The position numbers and the translations under genes are program-made. A DNA stretch of 64,000 bases from positions 2,705,747 through 2,769,746 of the forward strand of contig NC_079488.1 in assembly GCF_020520425.1 (NCBI RefSeq). The letters are read 5' to 3'. This document shows, in pieces, positions 1 through 11,498 of the stretch. Below the pieces are notes generated by a model, which was not told where the DNA came from, ran no database searches, and was given only the letters and a program-made list of their open reading frames with translations. The DNA is from Spinacia oleracea (Eukaryota > Streptophyta > Magnoliopsida > Caryophyllales > Amaranthaceae). Every line of letters begins with the position of its first letter. The first letter of the stretch is position 1.

Positions 1-3000
1 TTTGCTGCTTCATGTGCAGCAATGTACTCCGCTTCAGTTGTAGAATCCGCAATGGTGCTTTGCTTAGCACTTTTCCAGCTTACTGCTCCTCCGTTGAGGC
101 AGAAGACAAACCCAGACTGTGATCTGAAATCATCTTTGTCGGTTTGGAAACTTGCGTCCGTATAGCCTTTAACAATTAATTCATCATCTCCACCATAGAC
201 CAGGAAGTCATCTTTGTGCCTTTTCAGGTACTTCAGAATGTTCTTGGCAGCAGTCCAATGCGCCTCTCCTGGGTCTGACTGGTATCTGCTCGTAGCACTG
301 AGTGCGTACGCAACATCCGGGCGTGTACATATCATAGCATACATTATTGAACCAATCAATGATGCATATGGAATCCCATTCATTCGTCTACGCTCATCAA
401 GTGTTTTTGGGCACTGAGTCTTGCTTAGAGTCATTCCATGAGACATGGGTAGGTAGCCTCGCTTGGAGTCCGCCATCTTGAACCTATCAAGCACCTTATT
501 GATATAAGTGCTTTGACTAAGTCCAATCATCTTTTTAGATCTATCTCTGTAAATCTTGATGCCCAATATGTACTGTGCTTCTCCTAGATCCTTCATCGAA
601 AAACATTTCCCAAGCCAAATCTTGACAGAGTTCAACATAGGAATGTCATTTCCGATAAGCAATATGTCGTCGACATATAACACTAGGAAAGCAATTTTGC
701 TCCCACTGACCTTCTTGTATACACAAGATTCGTCCGCGTTCTTGATGAAACCAAAGTCACTGACTGCTTCATCAAAACGTATATTCCAGCTCCTGGATGC
801 CTGCTTCAATCCGTAGATTGACTTCTTTAGCTTGCATACCTTTTTAGCATTCTTTGGATCCTCAAAACCTTCAGGCTGTGTCATAAACACAGTTTCTGTT
901 AAAACGCCGTTTAAGAAAGCAGTTTTGACATCCATCTGCCATATTTCGTAATCGTAATATGCAGCGATTGCTAACATTATTCGAATAGACTTTAGCATTG
1001 CAACTGGTGAAAAGGTTTCATCGTAATCCACACCGTGGACTTGCCTGTAACCTTTTGCAACCAATCTAGCTTTGAAAACTTCAAGTTTCCCATCCTTGTC
1101 CTTTTTCAGTTTGAAAACCCATTTGCTTCCAATGGCTTGGTAGCCATCTGGCAAATCGACCAAATCCCATACTTGGTTTTCAGACATGGAGTCTAATTCA
1201 GATTGCATGGCTTCTTGCCACTGCTTGGAGCTAGGGCTCGTCATAGCTTGCTTGTAAGTCGTAGGTTCATCACTTTCAAGTCATAGCTCTCGTTCGTCAA
1301 AATACCTAAGTACCTTTCCGGTTGAGATCTATATCTTTGCGATCTACGCGGGGTAACATTTCTAGATTGACCATGATTCTCACCAGATTCTTCTAAAGAT
1401 CTCTGAGTTTCATCCTGAATGTCATCTTGAGCATTCTCTAGAGTTTGTTGTTCGACTCGAATTTCTTCGAGGTCTACTTTTCTCCCACTTGTCATTTTGG
1501 AAATGTGATCCTTCTCCAAAAAGACACCATCTCGAGCAACAAACACTTTGTTCTCAGATGTATTGTAGAAGTAATACCCCTTTGTTTCCTTTGGATAGCC
1601 CACAAGGATACATTTGTCAGATTTTGGATGAAGTTTGTCTGAAATTAATCGTTTGACGTATACTTCACATCCCCAAATCTTAAGAAAAGACACATTTGGA
1701 GGCTTTCCAAACCATAATTCGTATGGAGTCTTTTCGACAGCTTTAGACGGAGCTCTATTTATAGTGAGTGCAGCTGTATTTAGTGCATGTCCCCAAAATT
1801 CTAATGGAAGTTCGGCCTGACCCATCATTGACCTGACCATGTCTAGCAAGGTTCTGTTCCTCCGTTCTGACACACCGTTCCATTGTGGTGTTCCAGGAGG
1901 AGTCAATTCTGATAGAATTCCACATTCTTTCAGATGGTCATCAAATTCATAGCTCAGATATTCACCGCCTCTATCAGACCGCAGTGCCTTGATCTTCTTG
2001 CCTAATTGATTCTCTACTTCACTCTGAAATTCCTTGAATTTGTCAAAGGATTCAGACTTATGCTTCATTAGGTAGACATAACCATACCTACTGAAGTCAT
2101 CAGTGAAAGTGATAAAGTAGCTGAAACCACCTCTAGCATTTGTACTCATTGGTCCACATACATCTGTATGGATTAAACCCAATAGTTCATTTGCTCTTTC
2201 TCCAACTTTAGAGAAAGGTTGCTTTGTCATTTTGCCAAGTAAACATGATTCGCATTTACCATAATCCTCTAAGTCAAATGGTTCTAGAATTCCTTCCCTT
2301 TGAAGTCTTTCTAAGCGTTTCAAGTTTATATGGCCTAATCGACAATGCCACAGATAGGTGAGATCTGAATCATCCTTTTTGGCCTTTTTGGTATTTATGT
2401 TATATACTTGTTTGTCGTGATCTAATAAATAAAGTCCATTGACTAATCTAGCAGATCCATAAAACATCTCTTTAAAATAAAACGAACAACTATTGTCTTT
2501 TATTATAAAGGAAAATCCCTTAGCATCTAAGCAAGAAACTGAAATGATGTTTTTAGTAAGACTTGGAACATGGAAACATTCTTCCAGTTCCAAAACTAGC
2601 CCGGAGGGCAACGACAAATAGTAAGTTCCTACAGCTAATGCAGCAATCCGTGCTCCATTTCCCACTCGTAGGTCGACTTCACCCTTGCTTAACTTTCTAC
2701 TTCTTCTTAGTCCCTGTGGATTGGAACATAAGTGTGAGCCACAACCTGTATCTAATACCCAAGAAGTTGAATTAGCAAGTATACAGTCTATAACGAAAAT
2801 ACCTGAAGATGGAACGACTGTTCCGTTCTTCTGATCTTCCTTTAGCTTCAAGCAATCTCTCTTCCAATGCCCCTTCTTCTTGCAGTAGAAGCATTCGGAT
2901 TCAGAAGTGGGTTGACTGACCTTCCTCTTTGCAGATTTGGCGCCAGTTTGCTTAGTTGGGCTGGCCTTGTTGCCACCTTTCTTAGCATTCCTCTTCTTTC

Positions 3001-3643
3001 CAGATTTCTTGAACTTGCCCCCACGCACCATAAGCACATCCTGCTTATCACTTTTGAGCGTCTTTTCAGCGGTCTTCAGCATACCGTGAAGCTCAGTGAG
3101 CGTTTTGTCCAGACTATTCATACTGTAGTTCAGTTTGAACTGATCATACCCGCTATGAAGAGAATGGAGGATGGTGTCTATAGTCATTTCCTGAGAAAAT
3201 TGCTGATCCAGCCGACTCATATTCTCAATGAGTCCAATCATTTTGAGAACATGTGGACTTACGGGCTCGCCTTTCTTAAGCTTGGTCTCAAGAATTTGCC
3301 TATGAGTCTCGAATCTTTCGACTCGAGCCAGATCTTGGAACATGTTCTTCAACTCACTGATGATTGTGAAAGCATCTGAGTTGATGAACGTTTTCTGCAG
3401 ATCCGCACTCATGGTGGCGAGCATTAGACATTTCACATCCTTGTTGGCATCAATCCAACGATTGAGGGCAGCCTGAGTGACCCCGTCGCCTGGAGCTTCG
3501 GGCATCGCCTCATCTAGGACATACTCCTTTTCTTCCTGCATAAGAACTATTTGCAAGTTCCTTTGCCAGTCAAGGAAGTTTTTCCCGTTCAACTTCTCCT
3601 TTTCGAGAATTGATCGAATGTTGAATGAATTGTTGTTTGCCAT
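1..3643 (-). pseudogene. gag-pol polyprotein of copia copy A, frameshifted
   Basis: The likely start is the ATG at 3643 (protein begins MANNN); an upstream in-frame ATG at 3685 lies in the leader. Gag runs to a CX2CX4HX4C zinc knuckle (CFYCKKKGHWKRDC, about 2850-2895). A protease motif LDTGCGSH lies near 2735-2765. The integrase has its H-H-C-C zinc site (LWHCRLGH and CESC) and catalytic core. The frame closes at 1241. Compared with copy B, ten bases are missing near 1284-1290, just before the reverse transcriptase, so RT (YVDD near 665-690) and RNase H continue in another frame to base 1. The polyprotein is thus broken between integrase and RT. Gag differs completely from that of copy B although everything around it is nearly identical. 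It would act in cytoplasmic virus-like particles if intact. Confidence 0.93.
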
Positions 3644-3831
3644 ATTAAAACTACAATTGAAAAGAATAAACAAATAAATAACCATTCACAGTTTCTCTTA
3701 ATAAACTTAAATTCTAGCATACATGCATAATTCAATGTTTATTAAGCATTTTATTCAAGTTATGTGTTTCGGCAGGTGTGAATAAAATGATTCCAAGATC
3801 CTAAAATCATTGAAGAACTAAGCACAGTTTG
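1..3831 (-). mobile_element. Ty1-copia retrotransposon copy A (Angela/BARE-like), cut by window edge
   Basis: This is the internal part of an LTR retrotransposon read on the minus strand. In element order it holds a leader (about 3644-3831), gag, protease, integrase, reverse transcriptase and the start of RNase H, which leaves the window at base 1. No LTR is present. It is nearly identical to copy B (11499-21981) over pol and over the leader, but the match ends abruptly at 3831 and the following bases differ from copy B. It may therefore be 5'-truncated, rearranged, or a subfamily with another leader. The domain order integrase before reverse transcriptase is diagnostic of Ty1-copia. The lineage call rests on integrase and protease motifs and the long LTRs of the relatives. 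Confidence 0.93.
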
Positions 3832-4551
3832 ACCGCGCACCAATAGAATTAGGAGGAAGACTAAACAGAAAATTTAACAGAATAATAGAAACCTACTAGA
3901 AGCCTACCGGGTCTCTACTAAAGTGCACCGATAGAACAAAATCTAGAAGGGCAACCTGTTCCTTACCCTTATGTGTTTTTCCCTCTTAAGTTTCACTTTA
4001 CGTTATTAGTAATTTATTAAGGTCAAAACACATAACAAGGAACCCGAGAACCAAAACAAGGTTCATATATCACTTATAGCTGCACGACGACCCATTTAAA
4101 AATCATCAACAAGTGTAACATATGTTTGATACAATCCATCATCCACCATAGAGCACTACAGAGTATCCTCCACAACTAATTCATGTTCATATTTCCAGTT
4201 ATCCATTTTGTCAAATTGGGGACAATAAACAAGGTAGTTATTTTCACAAAACCATTACAGTAGTAGTAATAGTAAAATTAACGGTGGTAATAAAAGAAAA
4301 CATAGTTTAATCTTAACCCATTACTTACGTAATGATTTCCATATCCCTAGTATAGTAAACTCATGACCCAATTCTTAAGTAGGTCACGTGACCTAGGATG
4401 TCCAAGCCTAGGTCCGCCACTGATAGTACTCCACCCGTAAACATCAACAGTAGTACTCTGTATTGTAAACATCACCGGTAACCACATTCTCGTAATAATG
4501 ATGCTAGCAGAGTGCTATAATTTCAAATCACAAAACTCATATTCACAACAC
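3832..4551. other. No gene seen (AT-rich flank)
   Basis: This is 720 bases of AT-rich sequence between copia copy A and the PIF-like element. There is no ORF of note and no recognisable repeat. It could be leader sequence of a divergent copia subfamily or host DNA. Confidence 0.5.
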
Positions 4552-4910
4552 TTAGGCCCTGATTAGTTCACCTTATTTCTCCTGATCTGATCTGATCTGA
4601 TCTGATCTGATCTGATATGGTCTGATCTGGTCTGATCTGAACTTATTTTTTCTGATCTGATCTGAACTTATTTTTTCTGATCTGATCTGATCTGATCTGG
4701 TCTGATCTGGTCTGGTCTGATTCTTTATAACTAAGTTTAAACAAAAATCTACATTTATTAATATTAAGCAACTTACGTGTAAAATAAATGTTACACAAAC
4801 TTATAATATTGTTATTATTTATTTGACTTTGCTCATGATTTAGCTGTTCCTTATATTAGATAGACCTAGACATGATCTAGATAGATTTGTTATTATCTAC
4901 ACATATAAGT

Positions 4911-5590
4911 TCTGATCTAGAAATGATCTGTACAGATCGATTCTGATCTGGACATGATTTGTACAGAAGTTCTGATCTAGACATGATTTGTACAAATCAG
5001 TTCTGATCTGGACATGATTTGGACAGTTCAGTTCTGATCTGGACATGATCTGTACAGTTCAGTTCTGATCTAAACATGATCTGTATAGTTCAGTTCTGAT
5101 CTGGACATGATTTGTACAGATCAGTTCTTCTCTGGACATGATCTGTATAGATCAGTTCTGATCTGGACATAATTTGTACAGATCAGTTCTGATCTGGTCA
5201 TGATCTGTACAAACCAGTCCTGATCTGGTCATGATCTGTACAAATCAATTCTGATATGGACATGAACTTTGCAGATCAAATCTGATATGAACATAATCTA
5301 TACAGAGTCGATATCTAGACCAGTTATAATCTACACATATAGATTCTAATCTGGACATGATCTGTACAAATCAATTTTGATCTGAACATATTGGTCTGTA
5401 AGGATCGGTTCTAATGTAGACAAAATCTTTGCAAATTTGAACATGATCTGGACATGATCTGTACATATCAGTTATGATCTGGATATTATCTGATCCTATA
5501 AGTTCTGATCTAGATATATAATGGTTCTGATCTATAAAAATCAGTTCTGATATGGACATGACCTAATCATATTGTTTCTAATCTGGACTT
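4911..5590. repeat. 31-bp minisatellite inside PIF-like element A
   Basis: About twenty degenerate units of 31 bp, each starting near GTTCTGATCTGGACATGATC and ending in a variant of TGTACAGATCA. The best-preserved run is about 5000-5280. Units contain the pentamer CTGATCT that forms the flanking arrays, so the minisatellite may have grown from them. There are no unique spacers, so this is not a CRISPR-like arrangement. Confidence 0.85.
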
Positions 5591-5634
5591 AATGATTTTA
5601 ATTTGGACATGATGAATTTGAATAACAATGATAT

Positions 5635-5636
5635 AA

Positions 5637-5714
<78 letters not shown>
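5635..5714. repeat. (AAT)n microsatellite
   Basis: About 26 uninterrupted trinucleotide units lie between the 31-bp array and the right TCTGA block of PIF-like element A. The equivalent tract of the sister element holds an inserted retroelement fragment. Confidence 0.95.
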
Positions 5715-5715
<1 letters not shown>

Positions 5716-5870
5716 TAATCTGGTCTGATCTGATCTGGTCTGATCTGAACTTATTTTTTCTGATCTGATCTGAACTTATTTTTTCTGATCTGATCTGATT
5801 AGATCTGAAATAAGTAATAAGGTCCTGAAATAAGGTGAGCTAAACAGGGCCTTAATCTCCCTAGCACATA

Positions 5871-6126
5871 CTTCCTCCGTTTCAAAAATATCTTTACGCT
5901 TACTATTTGCACGGACTCCGGTGCAATGTTTGGCCGTTAATATATCCAATTTTGTATGGAAAAAAAATATAAAAAGTTAATATTCTCAAAATGAATAACG
6001 AGATCAATCTAACAAGATCTTACATGTAACATTTTGATTGTAAATAATAGTGGGAATTTGCGGTCAAAGTTTTCATACTTTGGACACATTTTTCAAAGCG
6101 TAAAGAATTTTCTGAAACGGAGGTAG
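5871..6126. mobile_element. Stowaway MITE (Tc1/mariner), copy 1
   Basis: A 256-bp element flanked by TA on both sides (5869-5870, 6127-6128). The inverted ends are CTTCCTCCGTTTCAAAAA on the left and, reverse-complemented, CTACCTCCGTTTCAGAAAA on the right. An inverted copy of exactly the same length lies at 22531-22786. Non-coding. Confidence 0.9.
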
Positions 6127-6128
6127 TA

Positions 6129-7074
6129 ATAACATGTATATATGTCCAAAATATTTTTTCTAACGGGACCTAAAAATGATGGACATTAAAAATTACCTTG
6201 AACGAGCGTAGCTTCTCAAGGTATGAAGTCTTCAAATAAATCACCTAGTAGTCCCCGTCTACAATTAAATGACAAAATATCCTAAATTAGTCATTCCATT
6301 AGTATCAAGGTTAGTGTTAGCCTAATTTTGTAGTCTGCTCGGTCAACAAATAGATCATCAAAACTTGTCCAACAAATATTTTATAAGGTAAAATAATATT
6401 AGTTATAGACTGTTAATAGCCGAATCACCATTGGAGTATAATGAAACAAAATCTCGTAAGACAAAGTTAATAAGAAGGAAAAGTCAGAGCTTTCTTTTGG
6501 CTAAGGAAAATACATTGCTTAAAACACGCATCCTAAGAATTTTTTTAAGAATTAGATGATGTTTTTATTTAACTCATTAAAACAACCTTTTATCTCAACA
6601 AGGAACATAAATAATATGATTTACAATATAAAAAGGATAGAATTCAACTGAAGATGAAGGGAGATAGTACGTAATTTAGCGGTTGATTCATACCACGACG
6701 GAAGGACGACTCCAATTGTAAAGGTGATAGATGGCGGATCAAGTTGTGTAATTTATGAGTAGTTTAACAGTAAGGATTGAAGGAGAAGATCCTTATTGAA
6801 GGGTATCAATGAGCGACGGCAAGGAAAGCTGATGGAGGAAGAAGGGTTTTGAGAAGGTTATGAAATTACTTACGGGGATTTTCCGGGTATTTGTAACTTA
6901 GGGTATTATGGTATAACTAGGAGACTATTTTCAGAAAAATTTATAAAATAAATCTTAAAATATACTTGTTGTTTCTTTTAATTAAAACTTATTAAAACCT
7001 TTATTTTGATGGTAAAATTTCTTAAATTACCAAAATAATTTATTAGAAAATATCCGAAAATTCAAGGTATTACA
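6129..7074. other. No gene seen
   Basis: AT-rich sequence with no supported ORF, up to the exact point where copia copy C begins (about 7075). The short run ending GGTATTACAG before the junction resembles GGGGGATTACAG near 10590 on the other side of copy C. Copy C may therefore sit inside another unidentified repeat. Confidence 0.4.
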
Positions 7075-7076
7075 GA

Positions 7077-7814
7077 ATGACTCTAAGCAAGACTCAGTGC
7101 CCAAATGAGCGTAGACGAATGAGTGGGATTCCATATGCATCATTGATTGGTTCAATAATGTATGCTATGATATGTACACGCCCGAATGTTGCGTACGCAC
7201 TCAGTGCTACGAGCAAATACCAGTCAAACCCAGGAGAGGCACATTGGACTGCTGCCAAGAATATTCTGAAGTACCTGAAAAGGCACAAAGATGATTTCCT
7301 GGTCTATGGTGGAGATGATGAATTAATTGTTAAAGGCTATACCGACGCAAGTTTCCAAACCGACAGGGATGATTTCAGATCACAATCTGGGTTTGTCTTC
7401 TGCCTCAACGGAGGTGCATTAAGCTGGAAAAGTGCTAAACAGAGCACCATTGCGGATTCTACAACTGAAGCGGAGTACATTGATGCACATGAAGCAGCAA
7501 AAGAAGCTATTTGGCTAAGGAAGTTCATAGGATAACTTGGTGTAGTCCCCTCCATTAAAGGACCAATAGCTCTATATTGTGACAATAACAGAGCTATTGC
7601 ACAGGCAAAGGACCCTAGACACCACCAGAGAGTCAAGCATGTACTTCGTAGATTTCACCTACTACGAGAGTTCGTTGAAAGAAAAGAAGTCGAGATAAGA
7701 AAGATTGGAACTGGCGACAACATCTCAGATCCATTAACTAAACCTCTGCCGCAAGCGAAGCACAACTCGCACACTGCAGCTATGGGAATCAAGCATGTTG
7801 GAGAACGGCTTTGA
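7077..7814 (+). pseudogene. RT C-terminus and RNase H of copia copy C
   Basis: The reading frame starts with MTLSK and matches the same stretch of copy B up to the shared terminal TGA at 7812-7814. The RNase H region is recognisable by GYTDASF, STTEAEYI and LYCDNN. Relative to copy B it lacks nine bases (three codons) after QCP. It also has a nonsense change: copy B reads GELGVV where copy C has a stop after RKFIG (near 7533). Several further substitutions indicate an older copy. It is inactive. Confidence 0.9.
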
Positions 7815-8673
7815 TGTCCTTAATAAATGTTTTAAAGTTTTAGAGTTTAATACTTTGTAAAACGTTATTGGTTAACCATTCATATAAATGAATAGAATTC
7901 ATTTTTCATTTAATTTGTGGTTTATTAAATGATGAGTCCCTTCAATTTGACGATATATTCAAGATAGACTGTCAGGACCAATCCTATGACTAAGAAATGT
8001 CTATCAAGTGAACTTGAATGTCAAAAGTTGAAAATGGTCCCTGGTCGGAAGCTTTCTATAAAGGTGGACGCATAGAAAACGCTAGACGACTAGAATGCAA
8101 GATGACTAGTAGTTCTGTTTCTTGAACTATGTGGACATGGCTATGTCGCAATCATTTGCATAGATACTTACTTTGAGAAGACTAGTATCGGACAGACCTG
8201 TAAAACTTTACTGTAAGAGATGAAAATCTGTCATAAGTAAATTTCATTACATTATTAGACACTAATCCTCAATACCTGAGTAATTTGAGATTACTTGTTT
8301 GAGAATTGGTTACTTTGACGTTGTCAACCGTCGCACAGTAAAAGGAGGCTATAACGGCAACGCTCAGGTAACCACCTATCAAACGAAGTCTAACCTCAAG
8401 ATCACAAGATTGGGATTGTCCTCCCATAAATCGGGATGAGATGCTGAAAGTTGTACAAGGCCACTCGGAGAGCTAGAAATTGAAAAATGCATGGTCGTGC
8501 TCAGATGAATCATAGGCTATGATTATCTGTTTATTTGATCAGATGAACTCTGAAACCGAGAAATACCTCTGGACATAATAAGGATGACTACTCTTACCTT
8601 ATGTTCATGAGCAAGCATCAAGCGACAAAGGAATTAGGCAATGCACACTTGTCCCTAAGGACAAGTGGGAGAA

Positions 8674-10118
8674 TGAAGGAAATAATGCCCTTGGTCCAAG
8701 TATGCATTCAATGCTAAGTCTAATAAATGCGGTTCAGTATTAATTAATTATGCAAGTTAATAATTCAGTGAGATCAAGTGAGCTGAATGTCTAGCTAGAG
8801 GCCGCTTTAGTTCGAGTGGAATTAATAATGTTAATCCACAACTTACTCTTGACTGAACCCGTAGGGTCACACAAATAGTACATGAATGGATCAAGTATTT
8901 AAGTGAATTAAATACTCTAATTATGAATATTCGGAATCGACAGATCTCGGTTCCAGTGGGAGTTGAAATCGTCAAAAGGAAAAATATGAATACTCCGGAA
9001 ACGATGATATTGCCGGAAACGGAAATATGGATCGTAACGGAAATATAAATATTATCCAAGTCGTAGATGTTGCCGGAAACGGAAACATGGTACGTATCGG
9101 AAAATATTATTGGAAATAGAAATATTTCCGGAATCGAAAGTATTGCCGGAAACGGAATATTACCGGAATCGGAAATATTGTCGGAATCGGAAATAAATTC
9201 AGGAATCGGAAATATTAAATATTTGTTCGAAACGGAAATAAATTCCGGAATCGAAAATATTAAATATTGTTCGAATCGGAAATGAATTCCGGAATCGGAA
9301 AACGAATCGGAAGCGCGACGTACGAAACGATCGTCCGACGAGCTTGCTAGACGCAAGGCCCAACACGAAGCCAGACCCGCGCCTAGCGAAGCCCGCGCGC
9401 AACGAGGCCAGCGAGTCCCGCAAGCAGCGAGCAAGGCGTGGCCAAGCCCGCAGCAAGCGAGCCAGGCGAGGCCCAGCAGCAACGCCCAAGGATGGATCGC
9501 ATGCTGCCAGCCTGCCTTGGGCCGAGCCGCGCACCGTGGCCTTATGGGTTGCGTGTGTGTGTGCTTGTGCAATGCTACTAATCCTTGGTCGTTTAGGATT
9601 GCTCGATTAATTGTTTTCCTAATTCCACAAAAATTAAATGTTTAGTGTTTAATTAAACATTAAATTCTAATGGATTAATTTAACTAGAATTCTAATTGAA
9701 TTAGTAAATTGAATCCTAGTGGAAATCTAAGTCCGATATTTCCTCCCTATAAATACGTGATTCATAATCACATGCAATTTATACACCACAATCAACAAGT
9801 ATTCATATAGTTTAAGTTTAAACTAACTTAATAATTTGTCTAAAATATAATTAAGCTTTCGAATAAACATATAACCTTAGATAATATTCTAGTTAATTGA
9901 ATCTAAGGCGGATCCGAACGTGCTGTTGACTATCTACGTAGGGGCGACACTTGGAGTCCTAAACTTGTTCTTGTTCGGTTCGGGAGCAGCTAGGGAAGGC
10001 ACGCGTCACATGTATGTATCCTAAATTATGCTAATTGAGTATGTGGCAATAAATTTGGATCCTGACTTTATGGTTTTTCCGCATGAAATATATGTTTTAT
10101 ATTTGTCATAACTTAACA
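8674..10118 (+). repeat. Long terminal repeat of copia copy C
   Basis: Begins TGAAGGAAATAATGCCC directly after the polypurine tract and ends CATAACTTAACA. These are the same ends as the LTRs of copy B (TGAAGG... and ...CCTAACA on the element strand). At 1445 bp it is about 50-60 bp longer than those of copy B and visibly diverged. It contains a run of CGGAAACGGAAATATT-like units (about 9000-9310) followed by a GC-rich patch (about 9310-9500). The open frames on both strands of that patch are composition artefacts. Confidence 0.92.
9748..9755 (+). promoter_or_regulatory. TATA box of LTR C
   Basis: TATAAATA follows a pyrimidine run at a position matching the TATAAATA of the copy B LTRs (20945-20952 on the minus strand). 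It is likely the core of the retrotransposon promoter, ending U3. Confidence 0.6.
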
Positions 10119-10190
10119 CGACGGTGGTCAGGCGGTGGTCGACGGCGGTCAGGTGGTGGCCGACGGCGGTCAGGTGGTGGCCGATGAAAA
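10119..10190. repeat. GC-rich minisatellite (about 20-bp unit)
   Basis: About three and a half imperfect units of the type GGTGGTCGACGGCGGTCA directly abut the end of LTR C. From 10191 to 11493 no gene or known repeat is recognised: it is AT-rich sequence with scattered short ORFs. Confidence 0.7.
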
Positions 10191-11498
10191 CAGGGAGGCT
10201 TGAGGGTTTGCAAATTGGCGTGAAGGAGGGAAGGAGAGTTTGAGAGTTTTCTTTTCTTTCTCACGTGAAGTTCAACAAGGGTGGGGAGTTTTGGGTTTAT
10301 TTATTTGGGCTTTGTCAACTTGGGCTAGGATTAGAATTGAGTTTGCATGTTTGAATCCAAAACCGGTTAGGATTGTTTTCCAAATTAAATCGTGTTTTTG
10401 TAATCAAAATTCTTTTCAACATAGAATTCTAAAATTATTTTAGATTTCATAAATCGTTAAAATATTTAGAACGTAATTTAATGAAATAAATATATGTTAA
10501 TTATATATTTATTACTAAAATTTGGAAATTCTATTTAAATCTAATTTACTATACTTTAAAATATATTAATAACATTTATAAATTTACGGGGGATTACAGA
10601 AACTAAGTGTAATTAAAGGGTTAATGAAAACTTATGAAGAAGAGATAACTTTGGATGAATTAGCATTACTATGGGAATAACTATTGATTTTTCTTGTAAA
10701 TTCATTTTCATGACACCATATGATCTGGTTACCAAATGAGACGTAAGTACTTACCATAATTTGGTTTTTGCGTTATTTAATACTGTTAACATATTAAATA
10801 CGACTAACATTTTCTTGGTACGCAAAATACTCTAGGAACGGAAAGGATGATAGAGGAATTCTCAAGTCGTGCAAATAGTAATTATAAAGATTATTTTGAA
10901 ACGGGTTAGTAGCTGATATGATATTGCACAACCTCCTCTCTTTTTTAAGCTAGATTGTTGAGTGTATGATGATTTTGTTTATGAATTCACCTTTCATGTT
11001 CTGATCATGAACTAATAAAAGGTGGATGCATATCTTTTGAATTATGACCGTGTTGACACTATAGCTAAAAGTGAACGTTAGTTGATGAGGTATACGTTAA
11101 TTGGAAGTGGATCGGGGCCCGACTTGACCCGTCACGGCAAAGTACCTTTTGGTAAAATTAGACTTAATAATTTGGAGGTCATGTGCTAAATACAGGTATT
11201 GGGCACCTATAAATTTTTACGGACAATTATTTAATGTAAAACACATAATTATTATATTAATATTATTTTATTTATACAATATGGTTTGACGTTTTATATG
11301 GGTTGGTTTGAGGAAATGGATGAAAAGGTTTGATGGACATGAAAAAAGAAGGGGAAAAAAAGGAAAAGGGGGGAGTTGGGGGGTTTCAAGAATCAAACTT
11401 TGGTCTCGACAACAACACTCATGACTCTTAACCAACTGGGACAAAGATCACATAATGCTTAACAAAGCAGCTGATAAATATATAATGGTAGTTCTTGG

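Larger units (their letters stand above)
4555..5851. mobile_element. PIF/Harbinger-like non-autonomous TIR element, copy A, filled with minisatellite
   Basis: The 1297-bp element is bounded by TTA on both sides (4552-4554 and 5852-5854), the 3-bp target duplication typical of PIF/Harbinger. The imperfect terminal inverted repeat begins GGCCCTGATTAGTTCACCTT on the left, and GGCCCTGTTTAGCTCACCTT is the reverse complement of the right end. Inside each end are short arrays of the pentamer TCTGA, with a shared spacer GAACTTATTTTTT. The middle is a degenerate 31-bp tandem repeat plus an (AAT)n tract. It has no coding capacity. A second member lies reversed at 55537-57399. Confidence 0.85.
7075..10118 (+). 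mobile_element. Copia copy C, 5'-truncated, with 3' LTR
   Basis: A plus-strand relative of copies A and B. It begins abruptly in the last part of reverse transcriptase and then has RNase H, an approximately 860-bp untranslated stretch, a polypurine tract (AAGTGGGAGA just before 8674) and one 1445-bp LTR. No 5' LTR, primer site, gag, integrase or RT core is present, so it cannot move by itself. Confidence 0.92.

Noticed and set aside
2867..3379. 170-codon plus-strand ORF
   Set aside because: It is antisense to the gag region of copia copy A, with no independent support.
4911..5590. Regular 31-bp repeats as a possible CRISPR-like array
   Set aside because: Units are directly adjacent without unique spacers and lie in a plant transposon. 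It is a minisatellite.
8757..9610. ORFs of 271, 111 and 88 codons in LTR C, and similar ones in the LTRs of copy B (12005-12536, 21093-21633)
   Set aside because: They are composed of the CGGAAATATT repeat and the GC-rich patch of the LTR, antisense and sense alike. No protein family fits.
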